From the NCBI GenBank assembly GCA_020060625.1, contig JAGUZU010000068.1, forward strand, positions 1 through 32,900: DNA of 32,900 nucleotides, written 5' to 3'. Shown in pieces: positions 15,971 to 23,898 of this stretch (position 1 is the first letter of the stretch; the number at the start of each line of letters is the position of its first letter). Both the position numbers and the translations under genes were made by a program. The notes beneath the pieces are model-generated. The model made no database searches. It saw nothing but the letters and a program-made list of their open reading frames with translations, and was not told the DNA's origin. The stretch is from Anaerolineales bacterium. GTDB lineage: Bacteria > Chloroflexota > Anaerolineae > Anaerolineales > Villigracilaceae.

Positions 15971-17425
15971 ATGAACACCATCTTCATCCTCATTGACACC
16001 CTGCGCCGCGACCACCTCGGCTGTTACGGCAACGACTGGATTCAAACTCCCAACCTCGACGCGCTGGCGCGCAAGAGTGTCGTCTTCGAGAACGCCTACC
16101 TCGGCTCCTACCCGTGTATGCCCGCCCGCCGCGATATGTGGACGGGACGCTTCGAGTTCCCCTGGCGCGGCTGGGGTCCGCTCGAAACGTCCGACCCCGA
16201 CATCGCCAAAATCGTCACCCAAAACGGACATACCAGCATGGTCGTCAGCGACCACTATCACATGTGGGAGCGTGGCTCAGGCAACTACTTCTTCAACTTC
16301 TCTGGCGCGGAATTTATTCGCGGGCAGGAAAACGACTTGTGGATTACCGACCCCGACATCCCTGTTGAATTCCCCGGCGACCCCGAACGCATGGCGCGTC
16401 ACGCCCTGCGCCCCGGCTCCTTTGCGCGCTACAAACGCAACACCGCCCACTTCCGCGTGGAGGAAGATTACTTCGCCCCGCAGGTCTTCCGCAAAGCCTC
16501 CGAATGGGTGGAGCGCAACCGCAACCAAAAGGACTTCTTCCTCATACTGGAAGTCTTCGACCCGCACGAACCCTTCGACCCGCCCTTCCCATACAACGAA
16601 ATGTACAACCCCGGTTACGAAGGTCAGCGCTTCATCTGGCCCACCTACGGCAAATCCGACCTGTACAGCGAAGAGGAACTCAAGGAAATCCGCGCCCTGT
16701 ATGCGGGCGAAGTCACGCTGGTGGATCGCTGGCTGGGACACCTGCTGGACAACGTCGAACATCTGGGCTTGATGGAAGACACCATGATCATCGTCGTCAC
16801 CGATCATGGGCATCTCTTCGGCGAGCATGGCATGATCGGCAAGCCCTGGTCAGACCTGGGCGATTCCAATATGTATCAGGAAGTGGCGCACGTTCCGCTG
16901 CTCATCTATCATCCCAACGGACAAAAGGGCAAGCGCGTCTCGCACCTGGTACAGCCTGTGGACTTGTTCGCCACCGTCCTGGATGGATTCAATATTCCGC
17001 TGCCGGCCGGGACGCATGGGCAGAGTCTGCTCCCCTACATTCTCCACGCCGAAAGCGATCCGCCCATCCGCGAGACCGCCGTCTATGGGCGCTACGGCGA
17101 AGCCATGAACATCACCGACGGCGAATGGACACTCTATCTCTGGCCCCCCAACGACAAAAACGAACCGCTCTACTGGTACTCGCCCCTGCCGCCCCAATTC
17201 GGCGACGTGCGCGTAAACGACGATTTCGACGGGGTGCGTTACTCCGCCCGCGTCACACGCGGACCAATGTCCAGCGCCCTCTACAACGTCAAGGACGACC
17301 CGCAGCAGCAACGCGACTTATACGCCGAGCGCCCCGAAGTCGTCGAGCGGTTGAAAGCCAGCCTGCGCGAGTTCCTCACCTCCATCAACTCCCCGCATGA
17401 GCAGTTTACCCGTCTGGGACTATGA
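15971..17425 (+). CDS. Sulfatase (Cys-type, no signal peptide)
   Basis: Type I sulfatase of 484 residues. The motif is CMPAR with Cys49, in the variant context SYPCMPARRDMWTGR. The N-terminal metal site reads FILIDTLRRDHLGCYG with one Asp at position 9 where many sulfatases have two. The second metal site is VVTDHGHLFGEHGM (about residue 276). It lacks a signal peptide and is probably cytoplasmic. ATG 15971 is chosen because TAAAGGA precedes it at 15957-15963 and the first beta strand then starts at residue 3; the frame stays open upstream to 15761 but overlaps the maturase gene there. It ends the transcription unit. The substrate is unknown and probably differs from that of the other two sulfatases, given the low similarity among the three. 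Confidence 0.93.
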   Translation: MNTIFILIDTLRRDHLGCYGNDWIQTPNLDALARKSVVFENAYLGSYPCMPARRDMWTGRFEFPWRGWGPLETSDPDIAKIVTQNGHTSMVVSDHYHMWERGSGNYFFNFSGAEFIRGQENDLWITDPDIPVEFPGDPERMARHALRPGSFARYKRNTAHFRVEEDYFAPQVFRKASEWVERNRNQKDFFLILEVFDPHEPFDPPFPYNEMYNPGYEGQRFIWPTYGKSDLYSEEELKEIRALYAGEVTLVDRWLGHLLDNVEHLGLMEDTMIIVVTDHGHLFGEHGMIGKPWSDLGDSNMYQEVAHVPLLIYHPNGQKGKRVSHLVQPVDLFATVLDGFNIPLPAGTHGQSLLPYILHAESDPPIRETAVYGRYGEAMNITDGEWTLYLWPPNDKNEPLYWYSPLPPQFGDVRVNDDFDGVRYSARVTRGPMSSALYNVKDDPQQQRDLYAERPEVVERLKASLREFLTSINSPHEQFTRLGL

Positions 17426-17444
17426 ATTGCACTATATTGCCCAA

Positions 17445-17591
17445 AGGGATGAGATACATTCAATCGGTATATTGCGTAGACGAAGCCGGAACCTGCAAGA
17501 TGGCGTGGATGTGGACGATCACAACTTCCACATGAATCACACCATCACTGCGGAGTCGCTGGCGGCAGTGAGAACATGGCTGGAAAAGTAG
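17445..17591 (+). pseudogene. C-terminal remnant of an alpha/beta hydrolase
   Basis: In one frame the stretch ending at the TAG 17589-17591 reads ...GVDVDDHNFHMNHTITAESL and then AAVRTWLEK. This matches the C-terminal end of phospholipase/carboxylesterase-type hydrolases, which end in a MGHTI motif (catalytic His), ESL and a final W-L helix. No upstream part of such a gene is present: the frame runs into the end of the sulfatase gene. I take it as the tail of a lost gene at the boundary between two regions. The identification rests on about 30 residues. Confidence 0.4.
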
Positions 17592-17702
17592 TTAAAAAGA
17601 TGACAAGTAACAATTAATTTTCTTGTCATGTCATCCAATTTATGGAGAAGTATTTCCTCCAAAAAGGGACAATGACACAGTTTGTTCATTAGAACTAGGT
17701 TT

Positions 17703-18143
17703 CTACTCAACCTGCTGTATCATCTCTGTCAACTCATGGATTGACAACAAGATCTGCCCACTTTTCTCGTTGTCAATCAGCAAAGCTAAGTCATCCAGCC
17801 AGTGAAATCGGGTGGCGATCATGGCATCCACAAGTTTCTTTCCATGTTCCCCCAGTTCTATTTGGCGGACCCGCCTGTCGTCAGTTCCTTCATATCTCCG
17901 CACCAGATGTTCCAGTTCCAGTTTCCTGATAAGCTGACTGGCTGCTGCGTTGGTCGTCCCCAATTTTTCGGCAATATCAGAAACATTGCTTTTTCCTTTG
18001 TAATAAAGATGCATAAGTATTGAAATCTGGGAAAAAGAAATATTCCGGTCGCGCGTAAAAGCCAGCAGACCTTTCATGCTTTGGCGCATGGATTCCTCCA
18101 TGAATTTTCGAAGTTCGTTTGATAGGGTGGCGGCTTTTGTCAC
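17703..18143 (-). CDS. MarR-family transcriptional regulator
   Basis: A 146-residue winged-helix regulator, usual MarR length. The wing and recognition-helix region reads SDIAEKLGTTNAAASQLIRKLE, then HLVRRYEGTDDRRVRQIELGEHG, which is the MarR signature (DxRxxx at about residues 84-92). The start is GTG at 18143: on the minus strand AAGGAG lies 6 bases before it. It diverges from the winged-helix regulator at 18249 with about 105 bases between, a typical arrangement for a MarR protein that controls itself and its neighbour. Two relatives are in the window: a broken copy at 26503-26895 and an intact, more distant one at 31865-32311. The ligand is unknown. Confidence 0.92.
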   Translation of the reverse strand: MTKAATLSNELRKFMEESMRQSMKGLLAFTRDRNISFSQISILMHLYYKGKSNVSDIAEKLGTTNAAASQLIRKLELEHLVRRYEGTDDRRVRQIELGEHGKKLVDAMIATRFHWLDDLALLIDNEKSGQILLSIHELTEMIQQVE

Positions 18144-18219
18144 AACGCGCTCCTTGCGTTACGGTGATAGTGTAACATTATTTCATCTTCATGGATTGGG
18201 ATTGCTTCATCAGGGAGCA

Positions 18220-18247
18220 TGATATAATATTTTCGGAATTTTCGGAA
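18220..18247 (+). promoter_or_regulatory. Extended -10 promoter with tandem TTCGG repeats (copy A)
   Basis: TGATATAAT at 18220-18228 is a perfect extended -10; the -35 region is weak. Immediately after it, TTTTCGGAA is repeated in tandem at 18230-18238 and 18239-18247, so TTCGG recurs at a 9-base period and overlaps the expected RNA start. The leader before ATG 18249 would be only about 14 bases. The same layout occurs at 26973-26998, which supports function. A repressor bound to the repeats would block RNA polymerase. Confidence 0.7.
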
Positions 18248-18248
18248 G

Positions 18249-18953
18249 ATGTCTGTAAAACTTACCCGACGACAACAAGAGGTATTAAGCAAGCTTCTGG
18301 ATCTCTACCATGAAGGCGGAGAGCCCATTCATTACACCACGCTTGCAAAACACCTTCGAATTAGCCCGGTCAGCGCTTATGAAATGTTGCGCCTTCTCGA
18401 AGCGCATGGGATGGTTGAAGCGGAACACCAACGTCCTGATCAGCCTGGCGGACCTGGACGGCCAACCATAGCATTTCGTCCCACGCTTGCCGCCGTCCGA
18501 AGACTGCGAACATTAGCTGGAAGCGATTTACGCAACGAGGAAGAATGGCAGCAAGTAAAAAAACGTATCCTGCAACAAATTGAGAATTACCGGGACAAAG
18601 ACCTCGAAAGCCTCCTGGATAAATTGCTCGAACACATCCCAGGTGAAAACGTATCGCTCCCGAATCTGGCGAACATTACAACCGCCATTTTGCTCAATTT
18701 GAATTTAATGGATGAACATGAGGATATAACCAATGTGCGAAAGGCTTTTTTGAACCGGGAACTCTCGGTAGCTGCCAGCATAAGCGCCTTGATCGGGCTT
18801 GGATTTAGCCTTGCCATCTCGAAACGACTTTATTTTCGTTTAGGAAGCCTGTTGCTGAGCAGAGCGGGCCAGATTCTATCGGCAGTTTCCACATTGAACG
18901 CAGAGAAGTTGAACCGTCTTGCTGATTTGCTGCGGGAAGTTGTGCGTGCGTAG
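18249..18953 (+). CDS. Winged-helix DNA-binding protein of unknown family (copy A)
   Basis: A 234-residue protein. Residues about 4-60 form a convincing winged helix: LTRRQQEVLSKLLDLYHEGG, then TTLAKHLRISPVSAYEMLRLLEAHGMVEAE, followed by a Gly/Pro-rich turn (GGPGRPTIAFRP). Residues about 80-234 are helical, with a hydrophobic stretch near 180-192 (AASISALIGLGFSLAI) and a leucine-rich end. I do not recognise a named family; by position it is the likely regulator of the block. It is about three-quarters identical to the protein at 27002-27709. GGAAG lies directly against the ATG, so initiation may be near-leaderless. It probably binds the TTCGG repeats, but MarR is an equally possible binder. 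Confidence 0.85.
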   Translation: MSVKLTRRQQEVLSKLLDLYHEGGEPIHYTTLAKHLRISPVSAYEMLRLLEAHGMVEAEHQRPDQPGGPGRPTIAFRPTLAAVRRLRTLAGSDLRNEEEWQQVKKRILQQIENYRDKDLESLLDKLLEHIPGENVSLPNLANITTAILLNLNLMDEHEDITNVRKAFLNRELSVAASISALIGLGFSLAISKRLYFRLGSLLLSRAGQILSAVSTLNAEKLNRLADLLREVVRA

Positions 18954-18988
18954 CAAGTCTACTTTGATAACTTTTTTTACTCTATTTT

Positions 18989-19002
18989 TTCGGTTTATTC
19001 GG
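18989..19002. promoter_or_regulatory. TTCGG-N4-TTCGG repeat before the thioesterase gene (copy A)
   Basis: TTCGGTTTATTCGG stands between the regulator and the thioesterase gene with the same 9-base period as the promoter repeats at 18232-18245. The equivalent place in copy B (27741-27754) keeps it as TTCGGTTTATTTGG. It is a candidate second operator. Confidence 0.5.
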
Positions 19003-19040
19003 AAATTCACCAACCCAATAACAAAGGATTGAAACACTTA

Positions 19041-19517
19041 ATGAAGAAATTACCCGCTCATGGTTCTTGTTTCGTATGCGGTTCGGAAGATTCGTCGGGT
19101 ATGGGTGTCACCTGGTACGCGCAAGACGACAATTCGATTTTTGCCGAAGTGATGTTGACCCGCGCCCAGCAGGGCCCGCCCGGTTTCGCGCACGGCGGCG
19201 CATCTGCCGCTCTGCTGGATGAAGCCATGGGCGCGGCGATCTGGCAAGCTGGGTATCGCGTCGCTTCGGTAAACCTCAACATTACATACCATAAGCCTGT
19301 GCCGCTTGGCCAGCCGTTCAAGGTCACGGCGCAGTTAAAGGAATCCAATGGAAAGAAGGTTACCGCCGTCGGTGAAATCCGTTTAGCGGACGGAGCGCTG
19401 GCTGTCAGCGGCGAAGGACTCTTCGTCCATGCTCCACAGTTGTTCCACAGCCTGGGAGCGGAAACCGGCGGAATGTCGAGGCATGAAACGAAAGGACGCA
19501 GAAAAGCGGAGAAATGA
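19041..19517 (+). CDS. PaaI-like hotdog-fold thioesterase (copy A)
   Basis: A 158-residue hotdog-fold protein expected to hydrolyse acyl-CoA or other acyl thioesters. The family motif is FAHGGASAALLDEAMGAA with His51 and Asp60-Glu61, and the central strand reads VNLNITYHKPVPLGQPF. A CxxC pair (Cys10, Cys13) opens the protein, as in the CFVCG-type branch of this family. ATG 19041 is chosen by match with copy B, which starts with the same MKKLPAHG; AAAGGA lies 12 bases upstream, a little far. Its stop overlaps the next gene as ATGA, so translation is coupled to the membrane protein. Copy B (27979-28485) has Gln in place of His51. Confidence 0.9.
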   Translation: MKKLPAHGSCFVCGSEDSSGMGVTWYAQDDNSIFAEVMLTRAQQGPPGFAHGGASAALLDEAMGAAIWQAGYRVASVNLNITYHKPVPLGQPFKVTAQLKESNGKKVTAVGEIRLADGALAVSGEGLFVHAPQLFHSLGAETGGMSRHETKGRRKAEK

Positions 19518-20185
19518 AGATGCAGGTGAAAAACCTTTACTGCGTAGGCTTGTTCGCCGTCGCCATGGCATACGTTGAATCGGCAGTGGTGGTCTATCTG
19601 CGGAAGATCTATGGCATCAGCGACCTCATCCTCAGTGTTCCTCATTTCGATCCGCAAATCGGAGCCATTGAGGCGGGCAGGGAACTGGCAACGCTGGTCA
19701 TGCTGCTGGCTGTTGGCTGGGCGGCCGGGAGGAAGTTTCAGTCGCGCCTGGGATTTGCTGTTTTCGCTTTCGGTGTATGGGACATCTTCTATTACATCTG
19801 GCTCAGGGTTTTCATTGGCTGGCCGCAAACGGCATTCGACCCTGACCTCCTTTTCCTGTTGCCACTTCCATGGTGGGGACCTGTGCTTGCGCCTGTGCTG
19901 GTTGCCCTGCTGATGGTCATGGTGGGAGCGATCTTAATACGAAAGGACGCGCACGGGCTTGATGTGCACCCGACCTTCTTGGATTGGTCAACCCTGATTG
20001 CCGGCGTGATCATTGTCCTATACTCATTCATGTCTGACGCTCTTGCCGCCCTACCCGCCGATACACAAACACTCAGTCAATTACGCCCTTCTGAATTCAA
20101 CTGGCCTGTTTACCTGGTTGGGCTTGCGATGTTGGCTCTGTTTGTCTGGCGTATGGGCAAACCAGCAGAAGCGAAGATGGACTAA
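19514..20185 (+). CDS. Membrane protein of unknown function
   Basis: A 223-residue protein with about six hydrophobic segments (about residues 8-25, 50-70, 75-100, 112-137, 155-172 and 195-212). A conserved-looking start, YVESAVVVYLRKIYG, carries Glu and Arg within or next to the first segment. I do not recognise the family. It overlaps the thioesterase stop by 4 bases (ATGA) and the next MFS start by 1 base (TAATG), so the three are translated as a coupled unit. Copy B has lost it together with the MFS gene. Confidence 0.85.
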   Translation: MKMQVKNLYCVGLFAVAMAYVESAVVVYLRKIYGISDLILSVPHFDPQIGAIEAGRELATLVMLLAVGWAAGRKFQSRLGFAVFAFGVWDIFYYIWLRVFIGWPQTAFDPDLLFLLPLPWWGPVLAPVLVALLMVMVGAILIRKDAHGLDVHPTFLDWSTLIAGVIIVLYSFMSDALAALPADTQTLSQLRPSEFNWPVYLVGLAMLALFVWRMGKPAEAKMD

Positions 20186-21393
20186 TGGAACAGAACAATA
20201 GACTCCGCAAGTTACATCCCAATATTTGGATTGTTACTGCTACATCGCTTCTCACGGACATCTCTTCAGAGATGATTGTCTATCTCATTCCATTGTTCCT
20301 CTCCAACGTGTTGGGCGTGCGGATGGCATTCATTGGTTTGATTGACGGTGTTGCAGAGACAACGTCCAGTTTGCTCAAGGTGTATTCGGGTGCGCTCTCC
20401 GATAAACTGGGTCAACGCAAGCGGCTGACGGTGATTGGATATGGCATCTCCGCCATTGCCAAGCCGTTCCTCTATTTTGCAAATACATGGGGATGGGTCA
20501 TGGGCGTGCGTTTTGCAGACCGCGTAGGCAAGGGCATTCGCACCGCGCCGCGCGACGCGCTCGTAGCCGCCAGTACCGATGAAGGCAATCGCGGTTTTGC
20601 TTTCGGTTTTCATCGGGCGGGGGATACGGCAGGCGCCTTTATAGGCATTGCCATTGCCGCGTTGATTGTCTGGCTGACACAGGCGGGAGACTTGCAGATC
20701 ACACGCACCACATTTCAAACTGCGGTGTTGGTCAGCGTCATCCCTGGTGTGTTGGCGGTCATTGTTTTAGGGTTGGGAGCAAAAGATTTGGGAGGAGCAG
20801 GCAGCATGTCAGACGCGAAGCGCTTGTCTTTTAAGGAGTTCGATCCCCGTTTCAAGACCTTCCTCTTTATTGTGGTCATCTTCACGCTTGGGAATTCATC
20901 CGATTCTTTTATTATTTTACGCGCGCAGGAACGCGGTTTGAATGTGCTGCAAACATTATTCATGTTGATGACATTCACCGCGGTCTATGCGATCTTATCC
21001 AGCAGGCTCGGCGCGCTCTCCGATAAAGTGGGGCGGCGAAGAATGATCATCGCTGGCTGGCTCATGTATGGGCTGGTGTATCTGGGATTTGCATTTGCAC
21101 AGGCGGGCTGGCAAATCTGGTTGATGTTCGGACTCTACGGAATTTACTACGCCGCCACAGAAGGCGTTGCCAAGGCGTTCGTTGCCGACCTTGTGCCGGA
21201 TGCGCAGCGCGGCGCCGCCTATGGACTCTTCAACGCCGCGATTGGAATCACTGCTCTCCCCGCTTCGCTTCTTGCGGGACTTTTATGGCAGGGATTCGGT
21301 CAATGGATGGGATTCGGCCCCTCAGCCCCTTTCCTGTTTGGCGCGGCGCTGGCTTTGTTTGCAAGCACGCTGTTATGGCGGCGCGTTAAGTAA
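20185..21393 (+). CDS. Major facilitator superfamily transporter
   Basis: A 402-residue carrier with about 12 membrane segments. The helix 2-3 loop reads YSGALSDKLGQRKRLTVIGYG (about residues 70-90), and FADRVGKGIRTAPRDALVAAS (about 111-131) is a strongly conserved stretch in one group of bacterial MFS proteins of uncertain substrate. A second loop, LGALSDKVGRRRMIIAG, occurs in the second half. It is coupled to the preceding membrane protein by a one-base overlap. It is not similar to the MFS at 6507-7847 beyond the superfamily. Substrate unknown; a drug or lipid-like compound would fit a MarR-controlled block, but that is inference. Confidence 0.92.
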   Translation: MEQNNRLRKLHPNIWIVTATSLLTDISSEMIVYLIPLFLSNVLGVRMAFIGLIDGVAETTSSLLKVYSGALSDKLGQRKRLTVIGYGISAIAKPFLYFANTWGWVMGVRFADRVGKGIRTAPRDALVAASTDEGNRGFAFGFHRAGDTAGAFIGIAIAALIVWLTQAGDLQITRTTFQTAVLVSVIPGVLAVIVLGLGAKDLGGAGSMSDAKRLSFKEFDPRFKTFLFIVVIFTLGNSSDSFIILRAQERGLNVLQTLFMLMTFTAVYAILSSRLGALSDKVGRRRMIIAGWLMYGLVYLGFAFAQAGWQIWLMFGLYGIYYAATEGVAKAFVADLVPDAQRGAAYGLFNAAIGITALPASLLAGLLWQGFGQWMGFGPSAPFLFGAALALFASTLLWRRVK

Positions 21394-21481
21394 CTCATGC
21401 GCAAAACCTGAAGATCGTTTCTCCCGTTTCAAAAAGGTGCCCACGCACAGAATCTCGTCAATTCCACTTATGGAGGCAGTT

Positions 21482-22147
21482 TTGAAAATTCGTTATCTTG
21501 GCCATTCCTGTGTAGAAATTACCTGCAAGCATCATATCCTGATTGATCCCGACTTTACCCGCGATCCCGAGCCGGGTGTGGAATACATTTGCATTACCCA
21601 TGCGCACAAAGACCATATAGGCCGAGTGGCCGATGTGCCAAGCGGAATCGTTCTCGCCTCGCCGGATGTCTGTGAAATCGCGGCCGGACTCGGGGTCCCG
21701 CGTGAACGCTTGCATCCTGTTGTGCCGGGCGAGCAGGTTGCCAACATCCGGGTTCTGCCCGGATACAGCCGCGTCAACGACCCGATTTACACGTTTTTCA
21801 GCCTCTTATTTCGCTGGCGGCTTCCCGATCCCGGCGGCACGCCGCTTTCCTTCCTGGTGCAGGATGAAGCCGACCTGCTGCATATCGGCGACGCGCACGA
21901 AGCGCCGCTTCCAATATCCCCCGATATTCTATGCCTGCCCTGGCGCACTACCCCCTTTGGCGCCAAACGCTATAAACACATCTTGATTCGAATGGCAAAC
22001 CGATTCGCCGCGCCCTACATCCTGCCCATTCATTATGACCTGCCCGGCACCGAAGCCGACCCACGCGAACTTACCAAACAGGTGAATTCGACTGTGCTGG
22101 AAGGCAAAGGCTGGTACGGTTTCCATGAAAAGAAAAAGGACGGCTGA
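21482..22147 (+). CDS. Metallo-beta-lactamase-fold hydrolase (copy A)
   Basis: A 221-residue metal-dependent hydrolase of the UlaG/YtnP-like MBL superfamily. The N-terminus KIRYLGHSCVEI is the first strand. The metal motif is intact as THAHKDH (His40, His42, Asp44, His45), followed by LLHIGDAHEAP (Asp ligand) and ILPIHYDL (His ligand). The start is TTG 21482: GGAGG at 21472-21476 lies 5 bases upstream, and copy B has the same GGAGG-N5-TTG layout and exactly the same length. An in-frame ATG at 21470 would remove that site. A reaction cannot be assigned from the sequence. Confidence 0.88.
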   Translation: MKIRYLGHSCVEITCKHHILIDPDFTRDPEPGVEYICITHAHKDHIGRVADVPSGIVLASPDVCEIAAGLGVPRERLHPVVPGEQVANIRVLPGYSRVNDPIYTFFSLLFRWRLPDPGGTPLSFLVQDEADLLHIGDAHEAPLPISPDILCLPWRTTPFGAKRYKHILIRMANRFAAPYILPIHYDLPGTEADPRELTKQVNSTVLEGKGWYGFHEKKKDG

Positions 22148-22238
22148 AGGATGCAATGGATAACTCTTGATTTGTCCAATCCGGGTTCTATTTCCTTTGG
22201 ACTGCTACAAAGAAAAATTAAGGAGTGAATAACCTGTA

Positions 22239-22913
22239 ATGAAAATTTTACTTATCACCAACACCCTTGTCACTTTTTTTGGCTCCTACATATTAGGAGC
22301 AATACCTTTCGGATTACTGCTGGTTCGCTGGAAAACCGGGCAGGATGTGCGCCTGATTGGGAGCGGACGCACCGGCACGACCAATGCCTTGCGCGCTGCG
22401 GGTCCTGCCATTGCCATACTAACATTGCTCTTGGATGTTTTCAAAGGAGCCAGCGCCGTATGGCTGGCACATTGGCTGACGCCTGATAATGCCTGGTTGG
22501 AAATTCTTGCCCCCTTGGCAGCCATCCTGGGTCACAATTATTCCATTTTCCTTACCGAGCGTGACGAAGATGGACGGTTGCGCTTACGCGGAGGGGCTGG
22601 GGGTGCGCCTGCTTTAGGCGGGGCTTTAGGTTTATGGCCGACGAGTTTCCTGATCTTAATTCCAATTAGCATATTGATCTATTTTGGCGTGGGGTACGCA
22701 TCTGTAACAACGATGACCGTCCCTCTAATAGCTATCATCCTTTTTGCGGTACGTGCCTGGCAAGGTTATTCCCCGTGGGTCTATGTTTTGTATTGCCTAA
22801 TTGTAGAAGCGCTTTTGCTTTGGGCATTGCGTCCGAATATCCGTAATCTACTTGATGGCACAGAACGCGGTGTTGGTTGGCGCGCCAAGAGGAAAGGAGC
22901 AGGATCTAAATAG
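22239..22913 (+). CDS. plsY: PlsY-like glycerol-3-phosphate acyltransferase
   Basis: Membrane enzyme of 224 residues that transfers an acyl group from acyl-phosphate to glycerol-3-phosphate in phospholipid synthesis. Motif 1 reads IGSGRTGTTNALRAAG (residues about 41-56), motif 2 LLLDVFKG (about 68-75) and motif 3 LGHNYSIF plus RLRGGAGGAPALGG (about 103-135). Two places differ from the consensus as I know it: SGN is SGR in motif 1 and GGKG is GGAG in motif 3; an ERDEDGR insertion precedes the latter. Five or more membrane segments are visible. It stands next to degV, which binds fatty acids, so a lipid role fits. It may be a divergent subfamily with altered activity. Confidence 0.85.
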   Translation: MKILLITNTLVTFFGSYILGAIPFGLLLVRWKTGQDVRLIGSGRTGTTNALRAAGPAIAILTLLLDVFKGASAVWLAHWLTPDNAWLEILAPLAAILGHNYSIFLTERDEDGRLRLRGGAGGAPALGGALGLWPTSFLILIPISILIYFGVGYASVTTMTVPLIAIILFAVRAWQGYSPWVYVLYCLIVEALLLWALRPNIRNLLDGTERGVGWRAKRKGAGSK

Positions 22914-22991
22914 GAGAGTAAACGCTCAGAATAATGTTGTCCACTTCCAATCGCATTAAACCATTCCATTGATCAACCAAAGGAGATTATT

Positions 22992-23846
22992 ATGTCGGCA
23001 AAGAAAAAAGTTGCAGTTGTTGCAGATGGAGCATGTTCCTTGACCCCTGCGCAAGGTCTGCAATATGGGATGCATGTTGTCCCTGTCCATTTAAACTTTG
23101 AGGATAAAAACTTTCAAGTGGGTGTAAATTTGGATGCAAAAGAATTCTATACTCTTTTGCGCGCCAGCAAGAAACTGCCCACCACCGCCCAACCTACGGC
23201 GCAGGATTTCATTAATGTGTACAGCAAACTGGCGCAGGATGCGGAGGAAATTGTTACAGTGACCATTTCCGATAAGATGAGCGCCACACTGCAATCGGCA
23301 TTGATGGCGAATGAGCAGTTTAAGGATGTGCCTGTTCATATCGTCAATTCAGAGAATGTTTCGCTTGGGTTTGGAATGATGGCGATTGCCGCAGTCCGCG
23401 CGGCAGAGAATGGAAAGAACGCCAAAGAGGTGGTTGAGCTATTGGAGCGCATCAAGCAAAATATGAATCTGTTTTTCACCGTGGAAACACTTGAATACCT
23501 CCACAAAGGAGGGCGCATTGGAGGGGCAACTGCCTTTCTTGGGTCGGCACTAGCCATCAAACCAATTCTTTACGTTAAGGAAGGGCGAATCGAGCCCTTG
23601 GAACGCGCCCGTACCCGTAAGCGCGCGGTTGCGCGCCTATTTGAATTGGTGGAGGAAAAGATTGGTTCAAAGGAAACTCACTTCGCCGTGCTGCACTGCG
23701 AAGCGGAATCTGAAGCGCGAGAATTTGGAGAACAATTGAAGGCTAAATTTAATTGCGCGGACCTGATGATTGCAGAGGCTGGACCCGTAATCGGCACCCA
23801 TGCAGGGCCTGGTACACTAGGTGTTGCTTTTTACACATTAGCATGA
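22992..23846 (+). CDS. DegV-family fatty-acid-binding protein
   Basis: A 284-residue protein of the DegV/FakB family, which binds a fatty acid and, with the FakA kinase, presents it for phosphorylation to acyl-phosphate. Visible landmarks are VVADGACSLTP (start), TTAQPTAQDF (about residue 57-66), TVTISDKMSATLQSA (about 89-103), SLGFGMMA, and LEYLHKGGRIGG (about 166-177). The end GPVIGTHAGPGTLGVAFY is the normal DegV end. AAAGGAG before ATG 22992 is a strong ribosome site. Product acyl-phosphate would be the substrate of PlsY encoded just upstream. No fakA gene is in this window. Confidence 0.93.
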   Translation: MSAKKKVAVVADGACSLTPAQGLQYGMHVVPVHLNFEDKNFQVGVNLDAKEFYTLLRASKKLPTTAQPTAQDFINVYSKLAQDAEEIVTVTISDKMSATLQSALMANEQFKDVPVHIVNSENVSLGFGMMAIAAVRAAENGKNAKEVVELLERIKQNMNLFFTVETLEYLHKGGRIGGATAFLGSALAIKPILYVKEGRIEPLERARTRKRAVARLFELVEEKIGSKETHFAVLHCEAESEAREFGEQLKAKFNCADLMIAEAGPVIGTHAGPGTLGVAFYTLA

Positions 23847-23851
23847 TATTG

Positions 23852-23890
23852 ATATCAACAGACTTTCATTGAATAAAAGTCTGTTGATAT
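23852..23890 (+). terminator. Perfect 15-bp hairpin after degV
   Basis: ATATCAACAGACTTT (23852-23866) is followed by its exact reverse complement at 23876-23890 with a 9-base loop. It begins 5 bases after the degV stop. There is no T-run after it, so it is either a weak terminator or a 3'-end stabiliser. Confidence 0.55.
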
Positions 23891-23898
23891 ATTGCTTG

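Noticed and set aside
16504-17400. 298-codon Arg/Pro-rich open frame on the plus strand
   Set aside because: It overlaps the third sulfatase in another frame; its composition (Arg, Ala, Pro, His) is typical of a shadow frame.
17600-17629. 8-bp hairpin ATGACAAG / CTTGTCAT with a 14-base loop
   Set aside because: The stem is short, the loop is long and there is no T-run after it; not convincing as a terminator.
18158-18176. GTTAC / GTAAC inverted repeat upstream of the MarR gene
   Set aside because: Five-base arms are too short to separate from chance, although a MarR site would be expected near here.
19058-19828. 256-codon minus-strand open frame
   Set aside because: It is antisense to the thioesterase and the membrane protein, both supported by motif, coupling overlap or copy B.
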